A DNA stretch of 12,991 bases from JAGNHB01 sp964436005. Its GTDB lineage: Bacteria; Acidobacteriota; JAAYUB01. The stretch lies in the NCBI GenBank assembly GCA_964436005.1, contig CAYTBK010000113.1, positions 1 through 12,991 on the forward strand, in the 5' to 3' direction. A program made the position numbers and the translations under genes. The notes below the pieces were generated by a model. That model searched no databases, had not been told where the DNA came from, and was given only the letters and a program-made list of their open reading frames with translations. Shown in pieces: positions 12,078-12,991 of this stretch (the stretch's first letter is position 1; each line of letters starts with the position of its first letter).

Positions 12078-12991
12078 TCAGGGGGGCAGGACGACGTCCA
12101 GGCCCCGGGCGCGAAAGCACTCCGCCGCCTCGGCCAGCACGCCGGACCGCGGGGAGAGGCCCTCCGGCAGAGGGCTGGTCCGGCCCAGCCGGGCGTACTT
12201 GCCGATCCCGGCGGCGTTCCAGGCGAGGAGGTGGACGGGGTGCCGCCGCCGCAGGGACAGGAGGAAGCCGGCCATGGCGCCGAGATTTTCCCGGGTGTCG
12301 GTCAGGCCCGGGATGAGCGGAACGCACACCCAGACAGGGGCCGCTCGCCCGTCGAGCGCGCGCAGGTTGTCCAGGACGGTCTGGTTGGAAACGCCTACTT
12401 CCGCCAAGTGGGCGGCTTCGTCCATGATCTTCAGGTCGTACATGACCAGGCGGCAGGCCGAGGCCGCCTCGTCTAGGACGGGGAACGGAACGAAGCCGCA
12501 GGTATCCAGCGCAGCGTGGATTCCCCGCCGGCGGGCCGCCCGGAGCAAGCCCAGCGTAAATTCAGGCTGGGATAGGGGCTCCCCTCCCGACAGAGTCAAC
12601 CCACCCTTCTCGCCGTAGAAAGGGAGGTCCCGCTCGACTTCGGCCAGCACGCCCTCGACGCCCGCCCGGCGTCCGGCCATCTCCAGGGCCCCGGACGGGC
12701 AGGCCTCGGCGCAGCGCCCGCAACCCGTGCAGCGGGCCCAGTCCACCACGGCCCGGCGGCCTTCCCCGCCGGCGGCTTCCCCGGCCTGCGCGATGGCCCC
12801 CTGGGGGCAGACCGGCTCGCCCTTCCCGAAAAGTCCGCGCAGGCAGGCGCCGCAGCCGAGGCAGCGGTTGCGCCGGAAGAGCAGCTCCGGCGCGAAGGCC
12901 TGGCTTTCCGGGTTGTGGCACCACGAGCAGCGCAAGGGGCAGCCCTTGAGAAAGACGGTGGTCCGGATGCCCGGGCCGTCGCGGGTGGAAA
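12078..12991 (-). CDS. Glycyl-radical enzyme activating enzyme (PflA family), N-terminus outside window
   Basis: 304 residues are visible; the frame is open to the window edge, so a TTG-type start at 12935 would be wrong. The sequence enters as STRDGPGIRTTVFLKGCPLR, the classic start of this family, followed by the radical-SAM motif CPLRCSWC (C-x3-C-x2-C). Two ferredoxin-like 4Fe-4S sites come next: CLGCGAC with a distant CP, and CTGCGRCAEACP. Then SGGEPLSQPEF (SAM-binding GGE) and ALDTCGF. The enzyme uses SAM to place a glycyl radical on a partner such as pyruvate formate-lyase or a related lyase; the extra clusters are typical of non-Pfl activases. No partner glycyl-radical enzyme is in the window, so its substrate is unknown. 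The first cluster has an unusually long spacing between its third and fourth cysteines. Confidence 0.95.
   Translation of the reverse strand, partial: STRDGPGIRTTVFLKGCPLRCSWCHNPESQAFAPELLFRRNRCLGCGACLRGLFGKGEPVCPQGAIAQAGEAAGGEGRRAVVDWARCTGCGRCAEACPSGALEMAGRRAGVEGVLAEVERDLPFYGEKGGLTLSGGEPLSQPEFTLGLLRAARRRGIHAALDTCGFVPFPVLDEAASACRLVMYDLKIMDEAAHLAEVGVSNQTVLDNLRALDGRAAPVWVCVPLIPGLTDTRENLGAMAGFLLSLRRRHPVHLLAWNAAGIGKYARLGRTSPLPEGLSPRSGVLAEAAECFRARGLDVVLPP

Overview
The window looks like a GC-rich Gram-negative-type bacterial chromosome (a deltaproteobacterial or Acidobacteriota-like lineage is my guess; no marker here settles it) carrying a small integrated mobile element. Two runs of exactly 100 N (7240-7339 and 8774-8873) show that it is a scaffold with unclosed gaps.

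Right part (about 6936-12991), all minus strand, is conserved chromosome. From right to left: a 5'-truncated glycyl-radical-enzyme activase; a promoter and the 4.5S SRP RNA gene (ffs); then dnaX (clamp-loader subunit), ebfC/ybaB and recR, tightly packed with a 4-bp ebfC/recR overlap. These are followed by a CheY-HD-GYP response regulator (broken by gap 2), a secreted periplasmic or outer-membrane protein (cut by gap 1), the C-terminal third of ribosomal protein S20 (rpsT), and tRNA-Gly(CCC) with a strong intrinsic terminator.

Left part (about 97-6935) is an integrative element next to the 3' end of the tRNA. Its tyrosine integrase (5721-6794) lies beside the tRNA and has its own promoter, whose -35 overlaps a helically phased TGCAACAA repeat. 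Next come an unrecognised 252-aa plus-strand gene and a divergent promoter region with operator-like inverted repeats. A minus-strand operon follows: small excisionase/AlpA-like HTH protein, 88-aa hypothetical, VirE_N/AEP-type primase, DUF3631-type helicase, 74-aa Cys-rich protein, and an HTH protein with a CxxC/HxH signature. Many junctions in this operon overlap by 4-8 bp.

The most interesting signal is inside the 3' end of the helicase gene. Oppositely oriented 9-bp iterons (ATCCGCTAC x3 and GTAGCGGAT x2) flank an AT-rich stretch with a perfect 14-bp palindrome, which looks like an intragenic replication origin. Integrase beside a tRNA, a divergent regulatory region, an AlpA-like protein, primase, replicase and ori form the layout of phage satellites (PICI/P4-like). 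No capsid, tail or portal gene is visible. A possible distal att core (TGGAGCGG, 97-104) lies just after the end of a truncated plus-strand gene at the left edge, which would make the element about 6.8 kb.
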